Positions 17,240 through 27,731 are shown, counted from the stretch's first letter. The stretch is DNA of 64,000 nucleotides from Paracoccus sp. S-4012 (GCF_009674885.1 NZ_WKKA01000013.1:1-64000); one strand, 5' to 3'. Program-made: numbers and translations. Notes: generated by a model not told the origin, from the letters alone.

Positions 17240-17252
17240 TGATCTATGATCA
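17240..17252. promoter_or_regulatory. TGATC-N3-GATCA palindrome, candidate operator
   Basis: TGATCTATGATCA lies 25 bases before the substrate-binding protein start and is followed by an AT-rich ATATAATAATC stretch that could be a -10 region. It is the third copy of the same pattern in the catabolic region. Confidence 0.55.
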
Positions 17253-17277
17253 TATAATAATCGACAGGGAACACGAG

Positions 17278-18777
17278 ATGCCTCTGACCAAAGCTGTTGC
17301 GGCTCTCCTCCTGAGCTGCTGCCTGTCGGCGGGCGCGGCAGGTGCCGCCGATCTGCGCATCGCGCTGGCAGACGACCCGGACGCGCTCGACCCGGTGTCG
17401 AACTCCGCCCAGACGGGGATCACCGTCCTCAACACCATGTGCGAGCGGCTGATGACCACCGACCCGCAGCTCAACGTCGTGCCCAGTCTGGCCGAGAGCT
17501 GGAGCTGGTCGGAGGACGGTCTCGCGCTGACGCTCAACCTCGTCCGCGATGCCAGTTTCCAGGACGGGACCCCGTTCGACTCGGCCGCGGTCAAGCGCAA
17601 TATCGAGCGGGCGATGGTTCCCGGCACGCAGCGCTATTCGGACGTGTCGAGCATCTCGGCGATCGAAACCCCGGACCCGCATACGGTCGTGATCCGGGTG
17701 TCGGAGCCTGCGGCGCAGCTGGTGGGCAAGCTGGCCGAGCGAATCGGCATCATCCTGTCGCCCGCGGCGCTGGACCGCGAGGGCGACAACATCGGCCGGG
17801 CGCCGGTCTGCATCGGCCCCTACAAGTTCGTCAGCCGCGTGGCGCAGGACAACCTCGTCCTCGAGAAGGACCCGGAGTATCGGCTGGCCGACCAGTTCGC
17901 CTTCGACCGGATCATCTTCCGCATCATCCCCGACGACTCGGTCCGCTTCGCCAACCTGCAGTCGGGCGACGTGGATCTGGCCGAGAAGATCGACCCGGCG
18001 ATGTATGAGACGATCGAAGGTGACGAGGGGCTGGACCTGATCCAGTCGAGCGCGCCCAACAACCAGGCGCTGATGTTCAACCTGGCCAACGAAGGCCCGC
18101 TCCAAGACGTGCGGGTCCGCCGCGCGCTCGAGCTGTCGCTGGACCGGCAGGCGATCGTGGATGTGGCGTTTGCGGGCCGGTACCTGGCGGCGAACCAGTT
18201 CGTCGATCCGGGCTCGCCCTTCTACAATGCCGACCATCCGATTCCCCCGCGCGACGTGGAGGCGGCGAAAGCCCTCCTCGCGGAGGCCGGGCATACCGCG
18301 CCGGTGCCGCTCCGCATCCTGGTGCCGAACCGGACCCTGCCGGTGCGGGTGGCCGAGATGCTGCAGCTGATGTCCAGCGAGGCCGGCTTCGACACGAAGC
18401 TGGACGTCGTCGATTTCGCCACCACCCTGCAGTTGACGGCGGACGGCGATTTCGAGTCCTGGGGACCGATCGGCCCGCAGTTCGCCAACGACCTCGACAC
18501 GCTGGTGCAGCCCGTCCTGCACAGCACCGGCGGGCGCAACGTTGGGAAATACGACAACCCCGACCTCGACGCCGTCCTCGACGACACGCGCTCGGCCACC
18601 GACCCCGAGGCGCGCAAGGCGCTGTTCCAGAAGGCGGCGGCGATCGTGGCAGCGGACGTGCCGCTGATCTACCTCTACCATCAGGCGCCGATCTTCGGCT
18701 TCCGTTCGGACCTCGAGGGCCTGCACCTGACGGGCGACGGGTTCCTTGAGCTGAAGGGCGTGACGCTCGGGAGTTGA
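17278..18777 (+). CDS. Family-5 (peptide/opine type) ABC substrate-binding protein
   Basis: The 499-residue protein has a signal peptide (MPLTKAVAALLLSCCLSAGAAGA) and SBP_bac_5 features, including ALADDPDALDPVSNS, GDNIGRAPVCIGPYKF and LYHQAPIFGF near the end. It is a close paralogue of 5769-7265. The convergent neighbour is the 3' end of the permease/ATPase operon, so this is the likely periplasmic receptor for that transporter. The AGGGAACACGAG ribosome region precedes the ATG. Confidence 0.9.
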   Translation: MPLTKAVAALLLSCCLSAGAAGAADLRIALADDPDALDPVSNSAQTGITVLNTMCERLMTTDPQLNVVPSLAESWSWSEDGLALTLNLVRDASFQDGTPFDSAAVKRNIERAMVPGTQRYSDVSSISAIETPDPHTVVIRVSEPAAQLVGKLAERIGIILSPAALDREGDNIGRAPVCIGPYKFVSRVAQDNLVLEKDPEYRLADQFAFDRIIFRIIPDDSVRFANLQSGDVDLAEKIDPAMYETIEGDEGLDLIQSSAPNNQALMFNLANEGPLQDVRVRRALELSLDRQAIVDVAFAGRYLAANQFVDPGSPFYNADHPIPPRDVEAAKALLAEAGHTAPVPLRILVPNRTLPVRVAEMLQLMSSEAGFDTKLDVVDFATTLQLTADGDFESWGPIGPQFANDLDTLVQPVLHSTGGRNVGKYDNPDLDAVLDDTRSATDPEARKALFQKAAAIVAADVPLIYLYHQAPIFGFRSDLEGLHLTGDGFLELKGVTLGS

Positions 18778-18786
18778 TCGCTCGCC

Positions 18787-18811
18787 GGGGCGGCGGGTCA
18801 CCTGCCGCCCC
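18787..18811. terminator. Bidirectional terminator-like hairpin
   Basis: GGGGCGGC and GCCGCCCC form a perfect 8-bp stem around a 9-base loop. It lies exactly between the stop of the substrate-binding gene (18777) and the stop of the convergent oxidoreductase gene (18812). There is no strong U-tract, which is common in GC-rich genomes. Confidence 0.55.
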
Positions 18812-20242
18812 TCAGGCGTCGGGGAGCCGGAAGTGGCTGAGGGGCACCGGCTTGACCGGCGTGCGAACCCGCGGCGGCCCCACCTCCTCGAGGCTGCGGC
18901 CCGTCACCTCGGCGGTGATCTCGGCCAGGCTTCGGCCGCAATAGCGCGCCTGGCAAGCGCCCATTCCCGGCCGCGCCAGCAGCTTCACCGCGTCGCTGGT
19001 CCCGAGGAAGGGATTTCCGCCGAGCGTGGCCCCGATCTCCCCTCGGGTGGTGCCTTCGCAGCGGCAGATGATCGTGTCCGGCCCCTGCAGGCTGCGGAGC
19101 AGCCCCTCGGGCGGCGTCGACAGCTCCGCCAGAAGGGCGGCAAAACGGCGGCATTGAGCGGACGCACGGCGGGCGCGGCGCAGATCCGGGGCCGAGACGG
19201 TCAGGCCGAGATCGCCAAGAGCGGTCAGCGCGGCCAGCCTGCCCTCCGCGACCGCCGTATGCGCGCCGCCGATCCCGGCGATCTCTCCCGCAACATGGAG
19301 GGCGGGGACACTGGCGCGCATACCGTCATCATGGGCGACCACCCAGCCGCCCTGCCACGGAGCCCATCGCATCTCCGCCCCGGCCAGACGGGCGAGTTCC
19401 GCCGAAGCGGTGAAGCCGTAGCCGATCCCGACCGTATCGCAACCGACCCGCTCCTCGGCGCCTTCAGGCCGGCCGTCGCCGCTGATGCGCGACACGCGAG
19501 CGGTCTCGACTCCGTCCCGGCCTTGTGCGGCGACCACGGCCGAGCCGAACCGGATCGGCACCCCGGCGCGCAGCAGACGGCCGAGCGCAGCCGCGGCCTG
19601 CATGAGAAGCCGCGAGAAGCCCAGTCCCGTCAGAGGACGCCGCAACATGGCGAACACCCGCGACTTCCGCTGGCTGAAGATCACCGCCACCGGGGGTTTC
19701 CCGAAGGCCAGCATCTGGTCCGCCACGATCAGCAGCAGCGGATGCGAGCCTGCCAGCACCACCCGCTCGCCGGGCAGCACGCGCTGCGACTTCATGAAGG
19801 CCTGCACCGCCCCTGCCCCCATCACCCCCGGCAGGGTCCAGCCGGGGAACGGCACCGGCATGTCGTAGCATCCGGTGGCGAGGATCAGCCGTTCCGCGAC
19901 GATCTCGTCGAGACCGGTACTGCTGGTAGTGGCGAGGCGGAAATGGTCGCTGCCGGACTGCCCCGGCGTCAGCAGGCCCCAGACCGAGGTGTCCGGCCGC
20001 CAGTCGATGCCCGTCAGGGCACGGGTTTCGTTGGCTGCCACGACCCCCTCGACGTAGCCGGCGCCAAACCGCTCCGCCCCGGCCGAAAACCCGCGCGGTG
20101 CCTGACGAAAGATTTGTCCGCCGGGAGCCTCCTGCTCGTCGATCACGACCGCTCGCGCGCCCGCTGCCGCGCATTCCCGCGCCGCGGCCAAGCCTCCGGG
20201 ACCGGCCCCGACGATTGCAACCTGGTAGATCGCTTCGGTCAC
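18812..20242 (-). CDS. FAD/NAD(P)-dependent oxidoreductase with BFD-like 2Fe-2S domain (HcnB/opine-oxidase subunit A type)
   Basis: This 476-residue protein opens with the dinucleotide-binding motif VAIVGAGPGGLAAARECAAAG. A second GxG domain lies mid-protein, and the C-terminal domain carries the cysteine motif CRCEGTTRGEIG … GMGACQARYCG. The architecture matches the alpha subunits of opine/hydroxyproline/cyanide-forming (HcnB-like) dehydrogenases. The start is GTG at 20242, overlapping the preceding 2Fe-2S gene by 4 bases. It works with the next two genes as a membrane- or soluble-type three-subunit amine dehydrogenase that passes electrons onward. Confidence 0.85.
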   Translation of the reverse strand: MTEAIYQVAIVGAGPGGLAAARECAAAGARAVVIDEQEAPGGQIFRQAPRGFSAGAERFGAGYVEGVVAANETRALTGIDWRPDTSVWGLLTPGQSGSDHFRLATTSSTGLDEIVAERLILATGCYDMPVPFPGWTLPGVMGAGAVQAFMKSQRVLPGERVVLAGSHPLLLIVADQMLAFGKPPVAVIFSQRKSRVFAMLRRPLTGLGFSRLLMQAAAALGRLLRAGVPIRFGSAVVAAQGRDGVETARVSRISGDGRPEGAEERVGCDTVGIGYGFTASAELARLAGAEMRWAPWQGGWVVAHDDGMRASVPALHVAGEIAGIGGAHTAVAEGRLAALTALGDLGLTVSAPDLRRARRASAQCRRFAALLAELSTPPEGLLRSLQGPDTIICRCEGTTRGEIGATLGGNPFLGTSDAVKLLARPGMGACQARYCGRSLAEITAEVTGRSLEEVGPPRVRTPVKPVPLSHFRLPDA

Positions 20243-20538
20243 GCCTTTGCCCCCAGTCCGGTCGAGACGACCATCCCGGCCTCGACGGCGGTCACGCAGG
20301 CCCGAACCGTCAGCGGCTCCTCGCCCGGCCGGGCGACCTCGATCCGGCAGTCGAAACAGGTGCCCATGCCGCAATAGGGCGCCCGGCCGGAGCCGTCGGG
20401 CATGCGCCGGAACACCCGGACCCCGCGGGCGAGCATCATGCCAGCGAGGGATTCGCCCGCAACGGCGCTCACTGCCTCGCCGTCCAGGGTCAGCGTCACG
20501 CGCGCGGCGGCGGCGTCAGGTTCCACGAGCCGAGCCAT
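20239..20538 (-). CDS. Small 2Fe-2S protein (HcnA/opine-oxidase gamma-subunit type)
   Basis: The 99-residue ferredoxin-like protein has the plant-type cysteine spacing in APYCGMGTCFDCRIEV and a further Cys in RACVT. Such small subunits bridge the FAD subunits of HcnABC-type amino-acid dehydrogenases. The ATG at 20538 was chosen because it starts one base after the upstream gene's stop (20540-20542). It overlaps the next gene by 4 bases. Confidence 0.85.
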   Translation of the reverse strand: MARLVEPDAAAARVTLTLDGEAVSAVAGESLAGMMLARGVRVFRRMPDGSGRAPYCGMGTCFDCRIEVARPGEEPLTVRACVTAVEAGMVVSTGLGAKA

Positions 20539-20539
20539 C

Positions 20540-21745
20540 TCACGCCCCCATGAACATGTTGATGTGCCCGAATCGGTCGGGCGCGTAGATCGAGACATCC
20601 ATCGAGGTCCGGCCGGCGTCGATCATCTCGGCCAGCAGCGCCGCATAGGTCAGGCCGAGCGTGAAGGCCGAGCCGCCCGTCGCGACGAAGAAGCCCGGCG
20701 CCTCGGGCATCTCGCCCAGCAATGGCAGCTGGTCGGCCGTCACCCCGACGATTCCGGTCCAGCTCCGCAGCAGGGTGCGTTGCGCAAGCGCGGGGACCAC
20801 CGTCAGCGCGGCGGCGAGGTTGCCGCGAATGGACTCGAGCCGCGGCGCCGGGGGCCGCAGGGTGTCGAAAGCGCCCTCCGCGCGCTCGAACCGCGCTGAC
20901 CAGCCGCCGCCGATCAGCAGGTTGCCTTCGCGCATCTGCTTCAGCGACAGCCGCCGGCCGACATGCTGGATCAGCAGCGGGATGAAGGGCACGGCGGCGT
21001 CGGTGGCGTTCATGCTGAGGGCGACCGGGAACACGGGCAGGTGCAGCCCGGCGAGGGCCGCGACCTCGCGCGACCACGCGCCGGCGGCGTTGACGACCGT
21101 GCGCGCGCGATCGATCCGGGCTCCTCCGTCGCCGGCCGGCCCGCTCTCGATCCGCCAGACCCCGCCATCCCGGCGCAGTCCGGTCACGGGCGACCAGGTG
21201 CGGATCTCGGCCCTAGCTCGCAGCGCGGCCCGCGCCAGGGCCGCGGTGATCAGCCGCGGATTGCCATGGCCCTCGACCGGGCAATGCGTGGCGGCGATCA
21301 CCTTCGGCCCGAGATAGGGGGCCATGCTCCGCAGTTCGTCGCCATCGATGATGCGGGTCGGCAGGCCGCCCTCGCCCTCGAGCGCCAGCTTGCTCTCTAG
21401 CAGGGCGATCTGCTCGGCATTCTCCGCGACCATCAGGCCGCCGTGCTGTACGACATCGAGGTCGGTCTCGCCGAGCGCCTCGGTGATTCCGCCCCAGCGG
21501 GTGATCGCGTCCCGGATCAGCGGCAGGATCGTCGCCGCCTGCCGCGTCATCGCCTCGCCATGCGAGACCAGGCGCTGCTCGATCTGGAAGTGGAGGCTGC
21601 CGGCGTTCTGGCCGGAGGCCGCGCGGTTCAGCTCCTGCCGGTCAAGGACCAGCACGCGCGCGCCGCGCTGCGACAGGTAGAAGGCGGTGGCAACGCCGAC
21701 AAGGCCGCCGCCGATGATGGCGGCATCCCAAGGTTGATCGGTCAC
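20540..21745 (-). CDS. FAD-dependent amine/amino-acid oxidoreductase (HcnC/DadA/sarcosine-oxidase-beta type)
   Basis: The 401-residue DAO-family flavoprotein has the N-terminal Rossmann motif AAIIGGGLVGVATAFYLSQRGARV and the typical NAAGAWS segment. The C-terminal VTADQLPLLGEMPEAPGFFVATGGSAF loop is that of D-amino-acid/sarcosine oxidases. It would hold the substrate-oxidising FAD of the three-subunit complex. The likely substrate is an N-substituted or D-amino acid such as sarcosine, an opine or hydroxyproline; which one is not readable. Confidence 0.85.
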   Translation of the reverse strand: MTDQPWDAAIIGGGLVGVATAFYLSQRGARVLVLDRQELNRAASGQNAGSLHFQIEQRLVSHGEAMTRQAATILPLIRDAITRWGGITEALGETDLDVVQHGGLMVAENAEQIALLESKLALEGEGGLPTRIIDGDELRSMAPYLGPKVIAATHCPVEGHGNPRLITAALARAALRARAEIRTWSPVTGLRRDGGVWRIESGPAGDGGARIDRARTVVNAAGAWSREVAALAGLHLPVFPVALSMNATDAAVPFIPLLIQHVGRRLSLKQMREGNLLIGGGWSARFERAEGAFDTLRPPAPRLESIRGNLAAALTVVPALAQRTLLRSWTGIVGVTADQLPLLGEMPEAPGFFVATGGSAFTLGLTYAALLAEMIDAGRTSMDVSIYAPDRFGHINMFMGA

Positions 21746-21811
21746 GTCGCCTCCTGCAGCTTGCGTGCGGTCAGGCCGCTGGTTGCGCCCACGTCGATCC
21801 GGTGCACCTTC

Positions 21812-22792
21812 TCAGACCGACAGGACCATCCCGTCACGAGCAATCTCGACGCGGCCTTGGAAGTTCGCTGCGATGCGTCGCCGATATTCTTCGAACACAT
21901 CCGACCGAACCGCCTCCTCGCCGTAATAGACCCGCGACATGCGCCGCGCCGCGGGCGCGGCGAGCAGCGGCGGGAGGTGGGTAGCGACCACGCATTTCAC
22001 GCCCGCTGCAGCGGCGGATTCGCCAAGCCAGCTGGGCGTGGTGTGAGGATGGGTATGCTCCCTGCCGGCCTCGGCGAGGCTGGTCGAGCGGGTGAGCTTG
22101 CCGCCGGTGACGAGATCGGCATCGGGCTTTGCACATTCGTTCACCAGGATGTCGGCGCCCCGTGCCATCTCTTGCAGAGCAGGCGTCGGGTGGCAGTCGC
22201 CGGTCACCACGACCGCGCCATGCTCGCTGTCGATGCGGTAGGCGAGGCTCTTGACGCCGAACTTTTGGAAATGCGGCACCGCAACGGCGGTCACGCGCCA
22301 GCGGTCTGTCTCCGCGACCAGCCCTTCGCCTATATCCTCGGCGGTGAAGGGCGGCTCGGGCAGCGGGCGGCCGGGAACGTCGTCGGGCCAGGTGCCGGCA
22401 AGCCCGCGGGCGAACTCGACATCCGTATAGTGCCCGTCGAACACCATCGCCCGCGCCATGCGTGACGTGCCTTCCGGGCCCATGACTGGGAGGACCCGCT
22501 GGCGACTCGCCACCCAGTTCGAGATCATGAAGTAGCCGAAGCTGGCGATGTGGTCGAAATGCAAGTGGGTCAGGAACATCGCATCGACCTCGGTCGGGTC
22601 GATTCCCGCCCGAACCAGATTCTCCATCACCAGACGGCCGCAGTCGAACTGGAGCACTTCGCTGTCGACCAGGACCGCGGCAGACGCGCCGCCCCGGTCA
22701 GAATCGACGAGCGCTGAGCCTGAGCCCGTAATGACGAGATGCATCCCCCGACTTAGGGCACGATCTTCGTTGATCAGCGGCTTCGCCAGCAC
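21812..22792 (-). CDS. MBL-fold metallohydrolase
   Basis: The metallo-beta-lactamase-fold protein has the HLHFDH zinc motif (MFLTHLHFDHIASFGY) and later metal ligands in TGDCH and ATHLPP. It is like RNase Z/PhnP-type hydrolases. GTG at 22792 follows GGAGGA and gives 326 residues. The ATG at 22744, at the start of the fold (MHLVITGSGSALV), gives 310. A TGATC-like site (22761-22779) sits between the two starts, which leaves the choice open. It lies between the ATPase and amine-dehydrogenase genes; possibly it opens a lactone or lactam (inference). Confidence 0.8.
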   Translation of the reverse strand: MLAKPLINEDRALSRGMHLVITGSGSALVDSDRGGASAAVLVDSEVLQFDCGRLVMENLVRAGIDPTEVDAMFLTHLHFDHIASFGYFMISNWVASRQRVLPVMGPEGTSRMARAMVFDGHYTDVEFARGLAGTWPDDVPGRPLPEPPFTAEDIGEGLVAETDRWRVTAVAVPHFQKFGVKSLAYRIDSEHGAVVVTGDCHPTPALQEMARGADILVNECAKPDADLVTGGKLTRSTSLAEAGREHTHPHTTPSWLGESAAAAGVKCVVATHLPPLLAAPAARRMSRVYYGEEAVRSDVFEEYRRRIAANFQGRVEIARDGMVLSV

Positions 22793-22817
22793 TCTTCCTC
22801 CGTTGGAACGCAGCGGC

Positions 22818-24680
22818 TCACTGCCGCATCACCAGATGGCCCGGCGCGACCTCGTCGTAGACGCGCTGCGGCGGGATGAAGTCGACCGACCGCAGGGGGG
22901 TCGCGAGCTCGCCAGAGGCCACGCCGCCGCGATGCGCGCGCTGCGCAGGATCGGGCACCGGCACCGCGTCGATCAGCCGGCGCGTATAAGGATGCTGCGG
23001 GTTGTCGAAGATCGCGGCGCGCGGTCCGATCTCGACGATTTCGCCCAGATACATGACCGCGACGCGGTGGCTGATCCGCTCGACCACGGCCATGTCATGG
23101 CTGATGAAGAGATAGGCCAGACCCATGCTCGCCTGCAGGTCCAGCATGAGGTTGACCACCTGCGCCTTGATCGACACATCGAGCGCCGAGACCGCCTCGT
23201 CGGCGATGATCAGCTTCGGTTCGAGCGCGAGCGCGCGGGCGATGCAGATGCGCTGCCGCTGGCCGCCGGAGAACTCGTGCGGATAGCGCGCGGCCATCTC
23301 GGGCGCGAGCCCGACGCGCCGCAACAGCTCCGCCACGCGCGTCCGCCGCTCGGCAGCGGTGCCGATCCGGTGCGAGACCAGCGGCTCCGCCACCGCGGCC
23401 CCGACCGTCAGCCGGGGGTTGAGGCTGGCGAAGGGGTCCTGGAAGATCATCTGCGCGACGCGGCGCATCTCGCGAAGCCGGTTGCGGCCAGCCCCGAGCA
23501 CGTCGGTCCCGTCGAGACGCAGGGTTCCGCCGCTGGGCGTCGTCAGCCGCAGGATCGAACGGCCGGTGGTGGACTTGCCGCAGCCCGACTCGCCCACGAG
23601 CGACAGCGTCTCACCCGGCTGGATCGAGAACGAGACATTCTCCACTGCGTGGACGCGGTGCGTGGGTTTGCGGAACGGCCGCCCCGGCATTGTAAAGCGG
23701 GTGGTGAGGTTCTTGACCTCCAGCAGCGGCGCGGCCTCGCGATGTACGGTGTCCGGCATCTCGGGCGCGGGCTGGATGATGCCGGTCGCCGGCTCGACCA
23801 GAGGGAAGAACTGCGGCAATTCCTGCGCGCCCATCGCCCCCAGCACCGGCACCGCCGCCAGAAGCGCCCGCGTATAGGGCTGGCGCGGCGCCGCGAAGAT
23901 CTGCGTCGTCGACCCCTCCTCGACCAGGTCGCCCCGCAGCATGACCACGGTGCGGTCCGCCATCTGCGCGACCACCCCCATGTCATGGGTGATGAAGAGG
24001 ACCGACATGCCCTCCTCGTCCTGGAGGGACTTGATCAGGTCGAGGACCTGGCCCTGGACGGTCACGTCGAGCGCCGTGGTCGGCTCGTCGGCGATCAGCA
24101 GGCGCGGCTCGCAGGCGAGCGCCATCGCGATCATCACGCGCTGCCGCATCCCGCCCGACATCTCGTGCGGGTATTGCGCGAGGCGGGTGGCGGCGCCGGG
24201 AATCCGCACCTTGTCCAGCAGTTCCACGGCGCGCCGGTCCAGCTCCTTCGCCGACATCCGCGGGTCGAGGCGCAGCAGCGCCTCGCCGAGCTGGTCGCGG
24301 ATGGTGAAGGCGGGGTTCAGCGAGGTCATCGGTTCCTGGAAGATCATCGCGATCTCCCGGCCGCGGACACGGCGCATCTCCTCACTGGAGAGCGTCGTCA
24401 GCTCGCGTCCGGCCAGCTGGACCGAGCCGCTGATCCGCGTGCCAGTGGGGTTCAGAAGCCGCATGATCGAGAGCGAGGTGACGCTCTTGCCGGAACCGCT
24501 CTCGCCCACGATGGCGACGGTCTCGCGCGGGCCGACGTCGAACGAGATGTTGCGGATGACCTCGGTCCAGCCGTCGTCGGTGAGAAACGACGTGGACAGG
24601 TTCCTGACCGACAGGACCGGATCGACCGCCGGGCGGTCGCCGGCCTCGCCAGCGGCAAAGGTGGCGAGCTGTGCGCTCAT
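22818..24680 (-). CDS. ABC transporter ATP-binding protein with two ATPase domains (DppD-DppF fusion)
   Basis: The 620-residue protein contains two complete nucleotide-binding domains. The first has Walker A GESGSGKS and signature MSGGMRQRVMI (about residues 20-280). The second has Walker A GESGCGKS and signature FSGGQRQRICI (about residues 320-590). The double domain powers both half-sites of the peptide-type importer encoded upstream. The start ATG at 24680 overlaps the carboxypeptidase stop by 4 bases. Peptide transporters often use two separate ATPase genes; here they are fused. Confidence 0.9.
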   Translation of the reverse strand: MSAQLATFAAGEAGDRPAVDPVLSVRNLSTSFLTDDGWTEVIRNISFDVGPRETVAIVGESGSGKSVTSLSIMRLLNPTGTRISGSVQLAGRELTTLSSEEMRRVRGREIAMIFQEPMTSLNPAFTIRDQLGEALLRLDPRMSAKELDRRAVELLDKVRIPGAATRLAQYPHEMSGGMRQRVMIAMALACEPRLLIADEPTTALDVTVQGQVLDLIKSLQDEEGMSVLFITHDMGVVAQMADRTVVMLRGDLVEEGSTTQIFAAPRQPYTRALLAAVPVLGAMGAQELPQFFPLVEPATGIIQPAPEMPDTVHREAAPLLEVKNLTTRFTMPGRPFRKPTHRVHAVENVSFSIQPGETLSLVGESGCGKSTTGRSILRLTTPSGGTLRLDGTDVLGAGRNRLREMRRVAQMIFQDPFASLNPRLTVGAAVAEPLVSHRIGTAAERRTRVAELLRRVGLAPEMAARYPHEFSGGQRQRICIARALALEPKLIIADEAVSALDVSIKAQVVNLMLDLQASMGLAYLFISHDMAVVERISHRVAVMYLGEIVEIGPRAAIFDNPQHPYTRRLIDAVPVPDPAQRAHRGGVASGELATPLRSVDFIPPQRVYDEVAPGHLVMRQ

Positions 24681-25822
24681 GGCTCCGACCTCCGTGCCGC
24701 CTCGGCGGCCATCGGCACAACCACGGCGCGGCCGAGCGCATGCGCGCGCTGCGGCGACCAGCCGGTTAGCGGATCGGGCCGCTCCTGCACGTCCTTGAAG
24801 GGTTGCTCGAGGAGGATGGAGAGGCTGTCGGGAAAGCGGTTGCCGATCCAGTTCCAGCCCATCGAGAGGTCGGCCTCGGCCGGGCAGCCGCCGGGATAGG
24901 CGCGGCCGGGGATGTAGTCGGGGTTGGCCTTGGCCCAGTTGCGCTCGAACAGCTCGAAGGGCTGGCGGCGGGCGGGCGTCCAGGCGGGCACGTTCTCGGA
25001 CGCCCAGGCGAACACGTATTCGAGTTCGTTGTCGGCGTGGCAGTCGAGGCAGAAGTCCACACCGGTCCGCTCCATCGCGTCGCGCACCGCCGCCACCTCC
25101 GGCGCCGGGTTGTCCGCGCTCCACTCGCGGTTGAGGTTCAGCCCGTCCGCATTGGCGCGGGTGTGGCCCCGCATCCAGCCGTCCGGGTTGACGTTGGGCA
25201 CCACCTGCAGGGTCGCCGCGGAAAGCAGCGCGCGGGCGTCGGCGTCAGGGGTCAGCAGGCGCTCGAGCATTCCCTCAAGGAAGAACGCGCCCTGCGTCTC
25301 GCTCGGATGCTGGCGGGCGATCACCCAGAAGTTCAGCGGCCCGCTGCCGAGGCGCAGCATCTCGATCCGGCGGCCCTCGGTGCTCTGCCCGATCGCCTCG
25401 CGCGTGACGCCCGGCGCAGCGGCGCAACGGTCGAGGAAGGCCGCCTCCCGTTCCGGCGGATAGGGCGCGAACTTCGCATAGTGCGTCACCTCGTGCCGGG
25501 GCACGTGCCAGAAGCGGAAGGCGCGGCCGTCGAAATGATGTGCGAGCCGGGTCCAGTTCTCGCCGTCGGCGCTGGCCACCGGCCCGGCGCCAAGCCACTG
25601 GTGCGCCTGGTTCTCACGGTTCGGCAGCCGCAGCTTGAGCGAGTCGGAGGCATTCTCGATCGTGAAGCGCCGCAGAACGCCCGCGGGCCCGGTGACGCGA
25701 AAATTATACCAGCACAGGAAGTCCGTCCCTGTGTCGGCAGGCACGCGCAACCGGATGTCGCCCGGATCGCTGGCGTCGACGACTTCGACCCGGCCCGTCG
25801 GAAAATCGGCCTCGATCTTCAT
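24677..25822 (-). CDS. M14-family zinc carboxypeptidase-like protein
   Basis: The 381-residue protein has an N-terminal beta-rich M14-like domain (about 1-115) and a peptidase_M14 core. The core has IARQHPSETQGAFFLEG, which gives the metal ligands His and Glu, NVNPDGWMRGHTRAN, and LDCHADNELEY, which gives the third zinc ligand. It is homologous to the cytosolic carboxypeptidase-like group. No signal peptide is seen, so it likely trims or deamidates imported peptides in the cytoplasm. The gene sits inside the ABC operon, which supports a peptide- or amino-acid-conjugate substrate. Confidence 0.85.
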   Translation of the reverse strand: MKIEADFPTGRVEVVDASDPGDIRLRVPADTGTDFLCWYNFRVTGPAGVLRRFTIENASDSLKLRLPNRENQAHQWLGAGPVASADGENWTRLAHHFDGRAFRFWHVPRHEVTHYAKFAPYPPEREAAFLDRCAAAPGVTREAIGQSTEGRRIEMLRLGSGPLNFWVIARQHPSETQGAFFLEGMLERLLTPDADARALLSAATLQVVPNVNPDGWMRGHTRANADGLNLNREWSADNPAPEVAAVRDAMERTGVDFCLDCHADNELEYVFAWASENVPAWTPARRQPFELFERNWAKANPDYIPGRAYPGGCPAEADLSMGWNWIGNRFPDSLSILLEQPFKDVQERPDPLTGWSPQRAHALGRAVVVPMAAEAARRSEP

Positions 25823-25878
25823 GTCAGTTCCGTTCCTGTTGTCTGGCTGCATCATCAGCTCAGGCGACGCGGCGGCCG

Positions 25879-26744
25879 TCATGCCTTGACGTCCATTGCG
25901 TCCTGAAGGCCGTCGCCCAGCAGGTTGAAGCCGAGAACGGTCAGGAAGATCGCGAGGCCCGGCCAGATGGCGGTCCAGGGCGCGATCGACAGCGACGAGC
26001 TGGCCGCGTTCAGCATCGAGCCCCAGCTCGGCGCCGGCGGCTGCTGGCCGAGGCCGAGGAAGGCGAGGGCCGCCTCGGCGATGATCGCGGTGGCGATGGC
26101 GAGCGTCGCCTGAACCACGAGTTGAGGCGTGATGTTGATGAAGACATGCCTGGCGAGGATGGCGGCGTTGCCGGTGCCGATGGCATGTGACGCCTCGATA
26201 TACTCCTCGACCTTTACCACCATCGTCTGCCCTCGCGCCACCCGCGCGAAGACCGGCGCGGTGGAGATGCCGATGGCGATCATGGCGTTGGTCAGGCTCG
26301 GGCCGAGGAAGGCCGCGAGCGCGATGGCCAGGATCAGGAAGGGGATCGCGAGGAACGCGTCGATGACCCGCATCGCGACCGTGTCCACCGCGCCGCCGAC
26401 ATAGCCCGCGATCATGCCGAAGGGCACGCCGATGACGAAGGCGATGGCGACCGAGATCACGCCCGCCATCAGCGAGGCGCGGGCGCCGTAGATCACGCGC
26501 GAAAACACGTCGCGCCCAAGCTCGTCGGTGCCGAACCAGTGCGCCGCCGAGGGCGGCTTACGGACCGCGGCCCAGTCGGCGGCCGTCGGCTCGTAGGGCG
26601 CAATCAGCGGCGCCGCGACGGCGATCAGGATGAAAGCCAGCACGATCGCCGCGCCGACCATCGCCGGCTTGTGCGCCATGAAGCGGCGCAGCACCCGCGA
26701 CTTGATCCGGCGGCGGCGCGGCAGGGGGGCGGCGGAAACCTCTG

Positions 26745-26748
<4 letters not shown>
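25879..26748 (-). CDS. ABC transporter permease (DppC/OppC type)
   Basis: The 289-residue membrane permease has an N-terminal cytoplasmic tail, one TM, the FGTDELGRDVFSRVIYGARASL motif typical of DppC proteins, and about five more TM segments. The EAA-type loop (EYIEASHAIGTGNAAILARHVF) contacts the ATPase. It overlaps the upstream permease gene by 4 bases. Confidence 0.9.
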
Positions 26749-27695
<947 letters not shown>

Positions 27696-27731
27696 CCACC
27701 CCTCCCCGGCGCTGCACCATCCCCGCAGCGG

